From positions 1,574,501 through 1,638,500 of the forward strand of contig NZ_CP023548.1 in assembly GCF_002407205.1 (NCBI RefSeq): a stretch of DNA of 64,000 nucleotides. Reading direction: 5' to 3'. The translations under genes were made by a program, and so were the position numbers. Origin of the DNA: Rhodobacter sp. CZR27. Its GTDB lineage: Bacteria; Pseudomonadota; Alphaproteobacteria; Rhodobacterales; Rhodobacteraceae. This document shows, in pieces, positions 1 to 9,982 of the stretch. A model generated the notes under the pieces. That model saw only the letters and a list, made by a program, of their open reading frames with translations. It did no database searches and was not told where the DNA came from. Numbering within the stretch: position 1 is the first letter of the stretch; each line of letters begins with the position of its first letter.

Positions 1-371
1 AGAAGCGCCGTGATGGCGCTGGACCGCAGCTCTGCGGTCGTGCCGTCGAGCGGATAGCCGGTATTGCCCGGGTAATCGATATCGGCGCCGATCGGCTGGT
101 CGAGGATCAGCGCGAAGTCCATGTTCGAGCCCAGCGGCTGCTTGTAGCCGAAGGACCAGGTGTTGAAGGACCCTGCCATGTTGCCGGAGCCGGGTATCCC
201 CGGGCCGACCCTGCCGCTGACGTCCGGCTTCACGTAGCCGAAGCTGAACTCGGCATAGCGGCCCTGCTCGAACAGGATCGCGACGCTCTGCTGCGAGCGT
301 TCGATGTCGCCGGCCGTTGCCGCCCCGGCGCCGACCGCCAGTCCTCCCAGCGCCAAAGTGAGTAGTTTCAT
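1..371 (-). CDS. OmpP1/FadL-type outer membrane protein (N-terminal part, cut by window edge)
   Basis: Read on the minus strand from ATG at 371, the frame stays open to the window edge (about 123 codons). It begins with a signal peptide (MKLLTLALGGLAVGAGAATAG) and continues with the FadL-like pattern FGYVKPDVSG, SGNMAGS and LDQPIGADIDYPG, which I recognise from Rhodobacterales long-chain fatty-acid/hydrophobic-compound porins. Such proteins form outer-membrane beta-barrels for uptake of hydrophobic substrates. The start at 371 is preferred over the in-frame ATG at 377 because the GGAGG on the minus strand lies 8 nt from the former and only 2 nt from the latter. The C-terminus is outside the window, so the barrel cannot be checked. 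Confidence 0.8.
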   Translation of the reverse strand, partial: MKLLTLALGGLAVGAGAATAGDIERSQQSVAILFEQGRYAEFSFGYVKPDVSGRVGPGIPGSGNMAGSFNTWSFGYKQPLGSNMDFALILDQPIGADIDYPGNTGYPLDGTTAELRSSAITAL

Positions 372-458
372 TGGCATGACCTCCCCCTGCCGGATGATGC
401 GTCATCATTCGGCACCGGCAGGCTGGCGGTCAATCGCTGACGCGGGGGAACCGGAATC

Positions 459-1346
459 TCACCTTGCGTCCTGTGGCCGCGATGCCCGACCTGCCGCGCG
501 GATGCTGATCCAGTTCGCCAGCAGGATCACGCCGCCGCCGACGATCACCAGCGCATCGAGCGGTTCCGAGAACAGGATCATCCCGAGAAGGACGAAGACC
601 GGCAGGCGCAGGAAGTCGACCGTCACCACGAATCCGGCCGAGGCAAGCGAGAGCGCCTGCGTCAGGCAGAGATGCGCGCCAAGGCCCGAAAGGCCGATCA
701 GCGCCAGCCAGAAACCCGAGACGGGCGTGGGCCAGACCGCCCGGCCATCGGCGAAGGTGCAGGCCAGCCCGAGGATCGCCTGCATCAGCGTGAGCCAGAA
801 CATGATCGACACCACGCTTTCGTGCCGCGTCAGCGTCTTGGTCAGGATGATGGAGGCGGCGAAGAAGATCGCCGAACCCGCGGCCGCCAGCACGCCCATG
901 TCCACCTGCGCGAAATCGGGCCGGGCGACGATCAGGATGCCGGCGAAGCCCAGCACGGTCGAGACCGCTCGCGCCGCCGTGATCCGTTCGCCAAGCAGAA
1001 GCGGCGAGAGCAGGATCACCCAGATCGGCGAGGTGAACTCCAGCGCGATGACCTGCGCCAGCGGGATAACCGCCAGCGCCCAGAACCAGAGGTTCTGCCC
1101 GATGAAATGGCAAAGGTTGCGCACCATGTGCCGGCCCAGCCGGTCGCCGCGGATCTCGGCCAGCCGCCCGGCCAAGACGGCCCAGACCCCCACGATCCCG
1201 AGGCCCACCAGCGACCGCCAGGCCATGATCTCGAAGGTGTCGTGGACCCCCGACACCATGCGGCCGGCCACCGCCATGGCCGAGAAGGAGGCGATGGCTC
1301 CGGCCATCCAGAGGGTGGCGGCGATCGGGTGCTGGTTGGGGGGCAT
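459..1346 (-). CDS. EamA/DMT-family transporter
   Basis: This 295-aa integral membrane protein looks like a ten-helix drug/metabolite transporter made of two EamA repeats. The first begins near residue 8 (PIAATLWMAGAIASFSAMAV) and the second in the middle (ADVAAA-like stretch GVLAAAGSAIFFAASIIL). Typical DMT features are the early E/R-rich turn (FEIMAWRSLVGLG) and the TSPIWVILLSPLLLGE segment closing repeat one. I chose ATG 1346 because it starts directly before the first helix and gives the usual family length; the frame is open a further 36 codons upstream without membrane character. Substrate unknown; the family includes exporters of amino acids and metabolites. It lies downstream of guaA on the same strand but about 200 nt away. 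Confidence 0.85.
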   Translation of the reverse strand: MPPNQHPIAATLWMAGAIASFSAMAVAGRMVSGVHDTFEIMAWRSLVGLGIVGVWAVLAGRLAEIRGDRLGRHMVRNLCHFIGQNLWFWALAVIPLAQVIALEFTSPIWVILLSPLLLGERITAARAVSTVLGFAGILIVARPDFAQVDMGVLAAAGSAIFFAASIILTKTLTRHESVVSIMFWLTLMQAILGLACTFADGRAVWPTPVSGFWLALIGLSGLGAHLCLTQALSLASAGFVVTVDFLRLPVFVLLGMILFSEPLDALVIVGGGVILLANWISIRAAGRASRPQDAR

Positions 1347-1536
1347 GGCAGTCCGCTGTCCGGGCCGGTCACCATTGCCCGCGCGGCGGGGATTGTCCAG
1401 CCTGCCGCAACCAAAGGCGGAAGCGGTGCCGCAACCGGGTCGGGGAGGGGGCAACCTGCGGGGCGATGCCGCCGCACGTCACCTGCGGAGCTGAAGATGA
1501 CGCGGGCCGGGCCCGCATCATCCGGTTGCGCGAAGG

Positions 1537-1558
1537 GGGCGGCCCTTGCGGGCCGTCC
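1537..1558 (-). terminator. possible terminator hairpin downstream of guaA
   Basis: A GC-rich inverted repeat (GGCGGCCC, loop TTGC, GGGCCGTC on the plus strand, one mismatch) sits immediately after the guaA stop on the minus strand. There is only a weak T-rich tail, so intrinsic termination is uncertain. Confidence 0.35.
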
Positions 1559-1561
1559 CGG

Positions 1562-3118
<1,557 letters not shown>

Positions 3119-3123
3119 GGCGT

Positions 3124-3152
3124 CCCATAGGCGGCGGCACCGCACAGCGCAA
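3124..3152 (-). promoter_or_regulatory. putative sigma70-type promoter of guaA
   Basis: On the minus strand, TTGCGC (3147-3152) and TATGGG (3124-3129) are separated by 17 nt. The -10 ends 5 nt before the guaA ATG at 3118, so the transcription start would fall on or next to the start codon. Confidence 0.45.
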
Positions 3153-3322
3153 GAGGGGCCGGGCCGGATTCGCGCGCGACGCCTGACCTGTGTGCCGCCG
3201 CACAGGGCACGCGCGGGGAGAGGTGATGCCGCCAGCCCGGACCGGCCCTATCTTCGGCAACAGCGGAAGGAGACGCCGGCGCGCCCGGCCCTGTCTCCCG
3301 CACAAGCGGAAAGGAGACACCC

Positions 3323-4252
3323 ATGAGCTGGAACCCCGCCCTCGACCCCGACATCCCCACCGGCGACGCCGTCGACGCGATCGAGACGGTGATCGTGCCC
3401 CGCGCCCGCGATCTCGGCGGATTCGAGGTGCGCCGCGCGCTGCCCTCGGCGGCGCGGCAGATGGTCGGTCCCTTCATCTTCTTCGACCAGATGGGGCCGG
3501 CCGAATTCCTGACCGGGCGCGGCATCGACGTGCGCCCGCACCCGCATATCGGGCTCGGCACCGTCACCTACCTGATGCGCGGCCGGCTGCATCATCGCGA
3601 CAGCCTCGGCACCGACCAGTGGATCGAGCCGGGGGCGGTGAACTGGATGCTGGCCGGGCAGGGGATCACCCATTCCGAGCGGACGGACCAGCCCGAGGCG
3701 CCGAAGAGCCTCTTCGGCCTTCAGACCTGGCTCGCGCTGCCGAAGGCGCGCGAGGACGATCCGGCCGCGTTCCTGCATGCGGGGGCGGGCGCGCTGCCGG
3801 AACTGGAGGGCGAGGGCAAGCGCGTGCGGCTGATCCTGGGCCAGGCCTGGGGTGAGCGGGCGCCGCTCGATCTGCCGGTCGAGGCCGTCTATGCCGATGC
3901 GGTGCTCGCGCCCGGCAGCCGGCTGCCAATGCCCGAGGATCACGAGGATCTGGGCGCCTATATCGTGGAAGGCGCGGTCAGTGTCGGCGGACAGGAGTTC
4001 GAGGCCGGGCGGATGCTGGTGATGCGGCCGGGTGACCGGCTGACGCTGACGGCGGGGCCGCGCGGGGCACGGGTGATGGTGCTCGGCGGCGCGGTGGCCG
4101 ACGGGCCGCGCTGGATCTGGTGGAACTTCGTCGCCTCCTCGAAGGAGCGGATCGACGCCGCCCGTGAGGCCTGGCGCGCCGGCGACTGGGCGCATGGCCG
4201 CTTCCGCCTGCCGCCGGGCGATGACGCCGAGTTCATCCCGGCGCCGGACTGA
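3323..4252 (+). CDS. Pirin family protein (bicupin)
   Basis: A 309-aa two-cupin protein. The N-terminal cupin carries the pirin metal-binding residues in the expected order: His73 and His75 (RPHPHIGLGT), His117 and Glu119 (ITHSER), as in human pirin and E. coli YhhW, which are Fe-binding and can act as quercetin dioxygenases. The C-terminal cupin follows from about residue 175. The true substrate is unknown; cytosolic. Start chosen from AAGGAG six nt upstream of ATG 3323. A near copy of that ribosome-binding segment (gcggaaggagacgcc) lies about 43 nt further upstream at 3263-3277, a small direct repeat in the leader. The gene diverges from guaA and is followed by the tRNA-Asp pair. Confidence 0.9.
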   Translation: MSWNPALDPDIPTGDAVDAIETVIVPRARDLGGFEVRRALPSAARQMVGPFIFFDQMGPAEFLTGRGIDVRPHPHIGLGTVTYLMRGRLHHRDSLGTDQWIEPGAVNWMLAGQGITHSERTDQPEAPKSLFGLQTWLALPKAREDDPAAFLHAGAGALPELEGEGKRVRLILGQAWGERAPLDLPVEAVYADAVLAPGSRLPMPEDHEDLGAYIVEGAVSVGGQEFEAGRMLVMRPGDRLTLTAGPRGARVMVLGGAVADGPRWIWWNFVASSKERIDAAREAWRAGDWAHGRFRLPPGDDAEFIPAPD

Positions 4253-4338
4253 CGGCGGAGGGCTGCCGCCGTTCCGGGGTGGCGGCGGCCCCGTCACCCG
4301 CTTCGTCACAAACTTCGCGGAAATCCTCTCGCGGACGC

Positions 4339-4367
4339 TTGACGCCGCCCGAGAGGCTGCGTAATAC
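4339..4367 (+). promoter_or_regulatory. strong sigma70-type promoter of the tRNA-Asp genes
   Basis: TTGACG (4339-4344), a 17-nt spacer and TAATAC (4362-4367) form a near-consensus housekeeping promoter. The predicted start (about 4374) coincides with the first base of the inverted repeat that flanks the first tRNA. Confidence 0.75.
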
Positions 4368-4373
4368 GCCCCC

Positions 4374-4499
4374 ACGTTCGGCGGCGACCGGACGGCGCAC
4401 GCGGTTGTAGCTCAGTCGGTTAGAGTACCGGCCTGTCACGCCGGGGGTCGCGGGTTCGAGCCCCGTCAACCGCGCCACCGTCCGCCGCCGCCCGAACGT
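4374..4499 (+). repeat. inverted repeat enclosing the first tRNA-Asp (leader-trailer pairing)
   Basis: The 22 nt at 4374-4395 and the 22 nt at 4478-4499 are complementary over about 20 positions with one bulge on each side (outer arm acgttc, inner arm cggacgg). In the primary transcript the 5' leader and 3' trailer of tRNA-Asp-1 would pair and close a long stem below the acceptor stem. Confidence 0.7.
4401..4477 (+). tRNA. tRNA-Asp (anticodon GUC), copy 1
   Basis: A 77-nt sequence with encoded CCA folds as a standard cloverleaf: acceptor stem GCGGTTG/CAACCGC, anticodon stem CCGGC/GCCGG with loop CTGTCAC and anticodon GTC at 4435-4437, T-arm with GGTTCGAGCCC. It decodes GAC/GAU as aspartate. 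The second copy 34 nt downstream is identical in sequence. Confidence 0.97.
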
Positions 4500-4511
4500 G
4501 AAGAAGATCGC

Positions 4512-4588
4512 GCGGTTGTAGCTCAGTCGGTTAGAGTACCGGCCTGTCACGCCGGGGGTCGCGGGTTCGAGCCCCGTCAACCGCGCCA
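4512..4588 (+). tRNA. tRNA-Asp (anticodon GUC), copy 2
   Basis: Identical over all 77 nt to the copy at 4401-4477, including the encoded CCA. Only the first copy has the complementary leader and trailer. The two are probably co-transcribed from the promoter at 4339-4367. No clear intrinsic terminator follows. Confidence 0.97.
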
Positions 4589-4700
4589 CTTCTCCCTTCC
4601 CCTCGCATCGCTAAGGCCATCGGGCCGGCCCGACCACTTTCGGCTGCTGCCCGTGGTTGTCCGCCCCGGGAGGCCAGTGATATCCGACCTGGCGCCGGGC

Positions 4701-5144
4701 TCAGAGCGCCAGGCGGTACCTCACGTGGCCGTCGCTCCGGGTGAAGCCGTCATAGAGCCGCCGCGCCGTGGCGTTGCCCTCGTCGGTGTGCCAGTAGAGC
4801 CGCCCCCAGCCCTTCGCCTTGCCCAGCGCGATCAGATCCGCGATCAGCGCCCGCCCCAGCCCCAGCCCGCGGGCCGCCGGCTCCAGATAGAGATCCTCGA
4901 GATAGACATCCGGCCGGGTGCCCCAGGTGGACAGGTGGGTGTGGTGGATCGCAAAGCCCCGCACGCGCCCCTCGGTCAGGACGAGCCGCGCCGTCAGCGG
5001 CGAGTCGGGGTCGAGGATGCGCGCCCAGGTCGTGTCGGTCACCTCGGGCGCGACCGTCACGCGGTAGAAGGCGAGGTAATCCTGCCAGAGCGCGCGAAAG
5101 GCGGCCTCGTCCGCTGCCTCCGCAGTCCGGATCCCGGCCATCAT
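4701..5144 (-). CDS. GNAT family N-acetyltransferase
   Basis: A 147-aa single-domain GNAT acetyltransferase. Strand beta4 (DVYLEDLYLEPAARG) is followed by the acetyl-CoA pyrophosphate-binding loop RGLGLGRALI, then the GWGRLYWHTDEGNATARRLY motif that resembles spermidine/amino-acid acetyltransferases. Substrate not determinable from sequence. The start ATG at 5144 overlaps the stop of the upstream M20 peptidase as ATGA, so the two are translationally coupled and probably act on related amino compounds. An alternative ATG three nt downstream (5141) cannot be excluded. Confidence 0.88.
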   Translation of the reverse strand: MMAGIRTAEAADEAAFRALWQDYLAFYRVTVAPEVTDTTWARILDPDSPLTARLVLTEGRVRGFAIHHTHLSTWGTRPDVYLEDLYLEPAARGLGLGRALIADLIALGKAKGWGRLYWHTDEGNATARRLYDGFTRSDGHVRYRLAL

Positions 5145-6514
5145 GCGGCGAGCTTCGCAAGCAGGCGCGCCCAGGAGCGGATGCCCTTGTGGAAGCTTTC
5201 GAGGTCGTATTTCTCGTTCGGCGAATGGATCTGGTCGTCGTCCTTGCCGAAGCCCACCAGCATCGCGTCCATCCCGAGGATGGTCTGGAAATAGCCCGCG
5301 ATCGGGATCGAGCCGCCGCAGCCGACATAAGCCGCCGACCGGCCCCATTCCTCGGTCAGCGCCGCGCGGGCCTGCTCGAAGGCCGGATGGTCGATGCGCA
5401 TGTGCCCGGCCTTCGAGTTGCCGTGGGCGTGGAACTCGACCGTGCAATCCGGGGGCAGATTCGCGCGGACATGGGCGCGGAACGCCTCGCGGATGGCATG
5501 CGGGTCCTGCTCGCCCACGAGGCGGAAGCTGACCTTGGCATGCGCCTCGGCCGGCAGCACCGTCTTGAAGCCTTCGCCGGTGTAGCCGCCCCAGATCCCG
5601 TTGATCTCGGCCGTGGGGCGCGACCAGATCATCTCCAGCGGCGTCCGGTCCTGCTCGCCCGCGGGCTGCGACAGCCCCACGTCGCCAAGGAAGCGGGCAT
5701 GGTCGAAGGCCAGTCCCTGCCACTGGGCACGGATCGCCTCGGGCAGTTCCGTCACGCCGTCGTAGAAGCCGGGCAGGGTGACGCGGCCCGAGGCATCATG
5801 CAGCCCTGCCAGCGCCTTCGACAGCACCCGGATCGGGTTGATCGCGATCCCGCCATACATGCCGGAGTGCAGGTCCTTCGACGGGCCGCGGATGGTCAGC
5901 TCCTCGCCCAGCAGGCCGCGCAGCATGGTCACGATGGCGGGCGTCCGCGACTCGAAGAGGCCGGTGTCGCAGATCAGCGCGAGATCGGCGGTCAGTTCGG
6001 CCGCGTTCTGTTGCATGAACGGGACGAGCGAGGGCGAGCCCGACTCCTCCTCTCCCTCGAGGAAGATCGTCAGCCGGCAGGGCAGGCGGCCATGTTCGGC
6101 CTTCCAGGCGCGGCAGGCCTCGAGGAAGGTCATCAGCTGCCCCTTGTCGTCGGAGGCGCCACGGCCGCGGATCACCCGGCCGCGGTCGGTGTCCTCGATG
6201 GCGGGGTCAAAGGGGTCGCGGTCCCACAGCGCCAGCGGATCGACCGGCTGCACGTCATAGTGCCCGTAGAACAGCAGGTGCGGGCCATCGCCGGGCGCAT
6301 GGGCCACCACCATGGGATGCCCGGGCGTGGGACGCTTCGACGCCTCGAAGCCAAGCCCGGTCAGGTCCGACACGAGGCAGTCCGCCGCGCTGTCGCAATG
6401 GGACTTGAACGCCGGATCGGTCGAGATGGAGGGGATGCGCAACAGCGCCATCAGGCGGTCCAGCGCCTCGGGCAAGGTTGAATCGATCCGGTCGAGCACG
6501 GAGTCGAGCGTCAT
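5141..6514 (-). CDS. M20 family dipeptidase/deacylase
   Basis: A 457-aa M20/M28-type zinc peptidase. Di-metal ligands are visible in order: His85 and Asp87 in LFYGHYDVQPVD, Asp122/123 in GRGASDDKGQ, and the catalytic/ligand glutamates in LEGEEESGS (155-157). The Peptidase_M20 dimerisation domain follows with the ligand His of DLHSGMYGG. This subfamily (like carnosinase or DapE relatives) cleaves dipeptides or N-acyl amino acids; cytosolic, no signal peptide. The start at MTLDSV (6514) is preferred to upstream in-frame starts because it begins the conserved N-terminus and is preceded by AAGGACAGG. Its stop overlaps the start of the GNAT gene. Confidence 0.92.
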   Translation of the reverse strand: MTLDSVLDRIDSTLPEALDRLMALLRIPSISTDPAFKSHCDSAADCLVSDLTGLGFEASKRPTPGHPMVVAHAPGDGPHLLFYGHYDVQPVDPLALWDRDPFDPAIEDTDRGRVIRGRGASDDKGQLMTFLEACRAWKAEHGRLPCRLTIFLEGEEESGSPSLVPFMQQNAAELTADLALICDTGLFESRTPAIVTMLRGLLGEELTIRGPSKDLHSGMYGGIAINPIRVLSKALAGLHDASGRVTLPGFYDGVTELPEAIRAQWQGLAFDHARFLGDVGLSQPAGEQDRTPLEMIWSRPTAEINGIWGGYTGEGFKTVLPAEAHAKVSFRLVGEQDPHAIREAFRAHVRANLPPDCTVEFHAHGNSKAGHMRIDHPAFEQARAALTEEWGRSAAYVGCGGSIPIAGYFQTILGMDAMLVGFGKDDDQIHSPNEKYDLESFHKGIRSWARLLAKLAA

Positions 6515-6626
6515 TGTCCTGTCCTTCTCGTGATGGCAGGCGGAACCTAGCAGCCATGCGGGGACTGTCCAGAGCCTCCGGTCTGCGCTATGACGCCGGC
6601 GAATACCGAACCTTCCGGAGTCGACG

Positions 6627-7196
6627 ATGCGTCTGGCGATGATGACCGTGGCGGGCCTTCTTGCGGCGGGCATGGTCTCGGCCGATCCCGTGCCGGTCAG
6701 GGAGGCGAAGCGGATGCTCTTCGCGCCCGGCAAGGCCGAGGTCGAGATCCTGCCCGCAAACTTCCTGACCGACAACGATGCGAAGATCCTGCGGATGGTG
6801 GTGTCCGAACAGCCCTATTACGGGGCCATCGCCGTCGCACCCGACGAGGGTCTTGCCTCCGAGGCCACGGTCGCGGCGGCGAACCACCACACTACCGAGG
6901 CCGCCTCGGCCGCCGCGCTCGCCGCCTGCGATGCGAAGCGGAAGGGCGGGCGGCGGTGCGAGATCGTGGGCCTGATCCGGCCGGCAGGCTGGTCGTCCCG
7001 CGAACTGAGCCTGTCGTCGGATGCGACCCGGGGCCTGCGCGAGGACTATGGCACGCGCGGCGCGCGGGCGCTGGCCATCTCGGCCTCGACCGGCCGGTGG
7101 GGCCTCGGCGCGGGCGAGGGGGCTGCCGAGACCGCCATCGCGGCCTGTGCCGCCGGGAAAGGCGCGCAAGACTGCGCGATCGCGGTGGCCGATTGA
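6627..7196 (+). CDS. secreted small protein with two DUF4189-like repeats
   Basis: A 189-aa protein with a signal peptide ([19 protein letters not shown], cleavage about 19). The mature part contains two related segments: residues about 64-117 and about 144-189. Each has an AI-rich strand, an alanine-rich helix, an AC motif and a later C followed by a hydrophobic strand (ALAACDAK...RRCEIVGL and [15 protein letters not shown]). This is the pattern of DUF4189, a small extracytoplasmic domain with a paired-cysteine disulfide; function unknown. The start is set by GGAG six nt upstream. It lies directly upstream of hemA, and relatives in this order are sometimes labelled after ALA synthase only because of that position; nothing in the sequence suggests such an activity. 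Confidence 0.75.
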   Translation: MRLAMMTVAGLLAAGMVSADPVPVREAKRMLFAPGKAEVEILPANFLTDNDAKILRMVVSEQPYYGAIAVAPDEGLASEATVAAANHHTTEAASAAALAACDAKRKGGRRCEIVGLIRPAGWSSRELSLSSDATRGLREDYGTRGARALAISASTGRWGLGAGEGAAETAIAACAAGKGAQDCAIAVAD

Positions 7197-7260
7197 CGCA
7201 GGGACGAAGGAACGGGTTTCAAATTGGCCGGTTCCAGATTTAGGATTTGACCTACAGGAT

Positions 7261-7274
7261 TTGATCCGCATCAA
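7261..7274 (+). promoter_or_regulatory. FNR/FnrL box upstream of hemA
   Basis: TTGATCCGCATCAA is a perfect match to the FNR consensus TTGAT-N4-ATCAA. Its centre lies about 77 nt before the hemA start codon. Oxygen control of hemA by FnrL is known in Cereibacter sphaeroides. Confidence 0.9.
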
Positions 7275-7344
7275 GGCCGCGGCCCGCCAAAACCTCAACA
7301 TCACCACCCAGCTTGCCCGTCAGCCGGGCGTCAGGGAGACACAG

Positions 7345-8565
7345 ATGGACTACAACCAGGCACTCGACACTGCGCTGAACCGGCTCCACACCGAGGGGCG
7401 GTATCGGACCTTCATCGACATCGAGCGGCGCAAGGGTGCCTTCCCGAAAGCCACGTGGCGCAAGCCCGACGGCAGCGAGAAGGAAATCGTCGTCTGGTGC
7501 GGCAACGACTATCTCGGCATGGGCCAGCATCCGGTGGTGCTCGCCGCGATGCACGAGGCGCTGGACGCCACCGGGGCGGGCTCGGGCGGCACGCGCAACA
7601 TCTCGGGCACCACGGTCTATCACAAGCGGCTCGAGGCGGAGCTTGCCGATCTGCACGGCAAGGAAGCCGCGCTGGTCTTCTCCTCGGCCTACATCGCCAA
7701 CGATGCCACGCTTTCGACGCTGCCGACGCTGATCCCCGGGCTGGTGATCGTCTCGGACAAGCTGAACCACGCCTCCATGATCGAGGGCATCCGCCGCTCG
7801 GGCACCGAGAAGCACATCTTCAAGCACAACGACCTGGATGACCTGCGCCGCATCCTGACCTCGCTGAAGGGTCGCCCGGTGCTGGTGGCCTTCGAGTCGG
7901 TCTATTCGATGGACGGCGACTTCGGCCGCATCAAGGAAATCTGCGACATCGCCGACGAGTTCGGCGCGCTGAAATACATCGACGAGGTCCATGCGGTGGG
8001 CATGTACGGCCCGCGCGGTGCCGGCGTGGCCGAGCGCGACAACCTGATGGACCGCATCGACATCATCAACGGCACGCTGGGCAAGGCCTATGGCGTGTTC
8101 GGCGGCTATATCGCAGCTTCCGCGAAAATGTGTGACGCCGTGCGGTCTTATGCGCCGGGCTTCATCTTCTCGACCTCGCTGCCGCCGGTCGTGGCGGCCG
8201 GTGCCGCGGCCTCGGTCCGCCACCTCAAGGGCGACGTGGAACTGCGCGAGAAGCACCAGACCTCGGCCAAGATCCTGAAGATGCGGCTCAAGGGCCTCGG
8301 CCTGCCGATCATCGACCACGGCTCGCACATCGTGCCGGTCCACGTCGGCGACCCCGTGCACTGCAAGATGATCTCGGACATGCTGCTCGAGCATTTCGGG
8401 ATCTATGTCCAGCCGATCAACTTCCCGACCGTGCCGCGCGGGACCGAGCGTCTGCGCTTCACGCCGTCGCCTGTGCATGATTCGGCGATGATTGACGATC
8501 TTGTGAAGGCGATGGACGTGCTCTGGCAGCACTGTGCGCTGAATCGCGCCGAGGTGGTTGCCTGA
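7345..8565 (+). CDS. hemA: 5-aminolevulinate synthase
   Basis: HemA condenses glycine with succinyl-CoA to 5-aminolevulinate, the first step of heme, bacteriochlorophyll and vitamin B12 synthesis in alphaproteobacteria (Shemin pathway). The 406-aa protein is a fold-type I PLP enzyme. Visible landmarks are the glycine-binding GGTRNISGT, the PLP-binding [10 protein letters not shown], and Lys247 in [12 protein letters not shown], which carries the cofactor. The sequence is near-identical in memory to Cereibacter sphaeroides HemA, with one short length difference around LTSLKGRP. The start at 7345 is supported by AGGGAG six nt upstream. The FnrL box upstream implies induction at low oxygen. No second isozyme (hemT) is in the window. 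Confidence 0.98.
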   Translation: MDYNQALDTALNRLHTEGRYRTFIDIERRKGAFPKATWRKPDGSEKEIVVWCGNDYLGMGQHPVVLAAMHEALDATGAGSGGTRNISGTTVYHKRLEAELADLHGKEAALVFSSAYIANDATLSTLPTLIPGLVIVSDKLNHASMIEGIRRSGTEKHIFKHNDLDDLRRILTSLKGRPVLVAFESVYSMDGDFGRIKEICDIADEFGALKYIDEVHAVGMYGPRGAGVAERDNLMDRIDIINGTLGKAYGVFGGYIAASAKMCDAVRSYAPGFIFSTSLPPVVAAGAAASVRHLKGDVELREKHQTSAKILKMRLKGLGLPIIDHGSHIVPVHVGDPVHCKMISDMLLEHFGIYVQPINFPTVPRGTERLRFTPSPVHDSAMIDDLVKAMDVLWQHCALNRAEVVA

Positions 8566-8590
8566 CCGCTTCTGCGGATGCAAAGGTCTC

Positions 8591-8621
8591 TGCCCTGTGC
8601 TACTTCTTTCGGGACAGGGCA
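8591..8621 (+). repeat. perfect 8-bp inverted repeat between hemA and the RodZ-like gene
   Basis: TGCCCTGT (8591-8598) and ACAGGGCA (8614-8621) flank a 15-nt loop. There is no T-run after it, so it may be an mRNA 3'-end stabiliser, a Rho-dependent site element or part of the leader of the next gene. Confidence 0.45.
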
Positions 8622-8679
8622 CCCGTGAGTCGGCGAGGAACCGACCGGGTGAAAATCGGGGCAGGGACGGGCAAAAGGC

Positions 8680-9888
8680 ATGATCTGGCGGAGGACTCAA
8701 CCTTCGACGGCCGAAGTCGATAAACCCAAAGGGTTCGATGATTTCGAGTTGCGGCTGGGCGACCTCATGCGCGGCGAGCGTGCGACTCTCGGCAAGTCGC
8801 TGCTCGACGTGCAGCGCGAGCTGAAGATCAAGGCGACCTACATCGCCGCCATCGAGAATGCCGATGTGTCGGCCTTCGAGACGCAGGGCTTCATCGCGGG
8901 CTATGTCCGGTCCTATGCCCGCTACCTGGGCATGGATCCGGACTGGGCCTTCCAGCGCTTCTGCGCGGAAGCCAATTTCACCACCATGCACGGGATGGCC
9001 GTCGCCGTCTCCTCGGTCCGGCGCGAGCCGGGGGCGCGGGGCGCGGGCACGGTTCGCGATCCGCTGGCCGACCCGAATGCGCTTTTCGTGCCGCGGGGCG
9101 AGAGCCTTCTGTCCAACATCGAACCCGGCGCCGTCGGCTCGGTGGTGGTGCTGCTCGCGCTGATCGGCGGCATCGGCTATGGCGGCTGGTCGGTCCTGCA
9201 GCAGGTGCAGCGCGTTCAGGTCGCCCCCGTGGACCAGGCGCCGCGCGTGGTGGCCGAGGTCGATCCGCTTGGCAACGTCAGCGGCATGGCGCCGCTGGTG
9301 CGCAGCGCGCCCGAACCCGCCGCGGTCGACGTGGCCGAGGCCGATCCGGCGCAGCAGCCCGACCTGATGGGCCGGCTCTATCGTCCGAGGGCGCAGGCGC
9401 TGGACGTGCCGGTTCTGGTGTCGCGCGATGGCCCCATCGCCTCGATCAATCCCCGCGCCAGCGAGGTCGTGCAGCAGGCCAGCCTCGCGGCCATGCCCGC
9501 GACCGAGGCTCCGGCCGCGGTCGAGGAGGCGGCGGTGCAGGTGGCCGAGGCCGCCCCCCCGACGGTGGAGCTTCTCGCCGTCCGCCCGTCCTGGGTCCGG
9601 GTGCAGGCGGCCGACGGCACGGTGCTGTTCGAGAAGATCCTCGATTCCGGCGAGCGCTATACCGTTCCGCAGATGGAGCAGCCGCCGGTGCTGCGCGCCG
9701 GGAACTCGGGCTCGGTCTATTTCGCGGTGAACGGCCAGACCTATGGCCCCTCGGCTCCAGGCGCGCAGGTGGTCAAGAACGTGGCGCTGTCGCCCGAGGC
9801 GCTGACCGGCAAATATGCCGTGGCCGACCTGACGGGGGACGCCGATCTCGCCCGTTTCGTCACCGTCGCGCAGAACGAGACCAACTGA
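8680..9888 (+). CDS. RodZ-like helix-turn-helix membrane protein (HTH_25/DUF4115)
   Basis: A 402-aa protein with the RodZ layout: a cytoplasmic HTH_25 domain (about residues 20-95, with [22 protein letters not shown] and the [17 protein letters not shown] segment), a single membrane helix at about 151-170 ([17 protein letters not shown]), an Ala/Pro/Val-rich periplasmic linker, and a C-terminal DUF4115 domain (about 300-385, [17 protein letters not shown]). RodZ links MreB filaments to the cell-wall elongation machinery. In alphaproteobacteria this gene commonly sits directly before ispG, as here. Start at 8680 has AAAAGG close upstream. I do not assign the symbol firmly because alphaproteobacterial members are diverged. 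Confidence 0.85.
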   Translation: MIWRRTQPSTAEVDKPKGFDDFELRLGDLMRGERATLGKSLLDVQRELKIKATYIAAIENADVSAFETQGFIAGYVRSYARYLGMDPDWAFQRFCAEANFTTMHGMAVAVSSVRREPGARGAGTVRDPLADPNALFVPRGESLLSNIEPGAVGSVVVLLALIGGIGYGGWSVLQQVQRVQVAPVDQAPRVVAEVDPLGNVSGMAPLVRSAPEPAAVDVAEADPAQQPDLMGRLYRPRAQALDVPVLVSRDGPIASINPRASEVVQQASLAAMPATEAPAAVEEAAVQVAEAAPPTVELLAVRPSWVRVQAADGTVLFEKILDSGERYTVPQMEQPPVLRAGNSGSVYFAVNGQTYGPSAPGAQVVKNVALSPEALTGKYAVADLTGDADLARFVTVAQNETN

Positions 9889-9982
9889 CCGCAGCGCAGG
9901 GGCAGGGCATTTGGGCGCAGGCGGTTGTGCCCCCGCCGCCCCGGGTTTAAGTTGTGCGCGACCATCACCCGAGGTTTGCCCC

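Noticed and set aside
4233..4589. Minus-strand ORF with two copies of a peptide starting ARLTGLEPATPG
   Set aside because: It is the antisense translation of the two identical tRNA-Asp genes, a well-known spurious protein in databases.
9889..9982. Promoter for ispG (TTGTGC / TAAGTT)
   Set aside because: Both hexamers are poor and several spacings are possible, so I could not support one.
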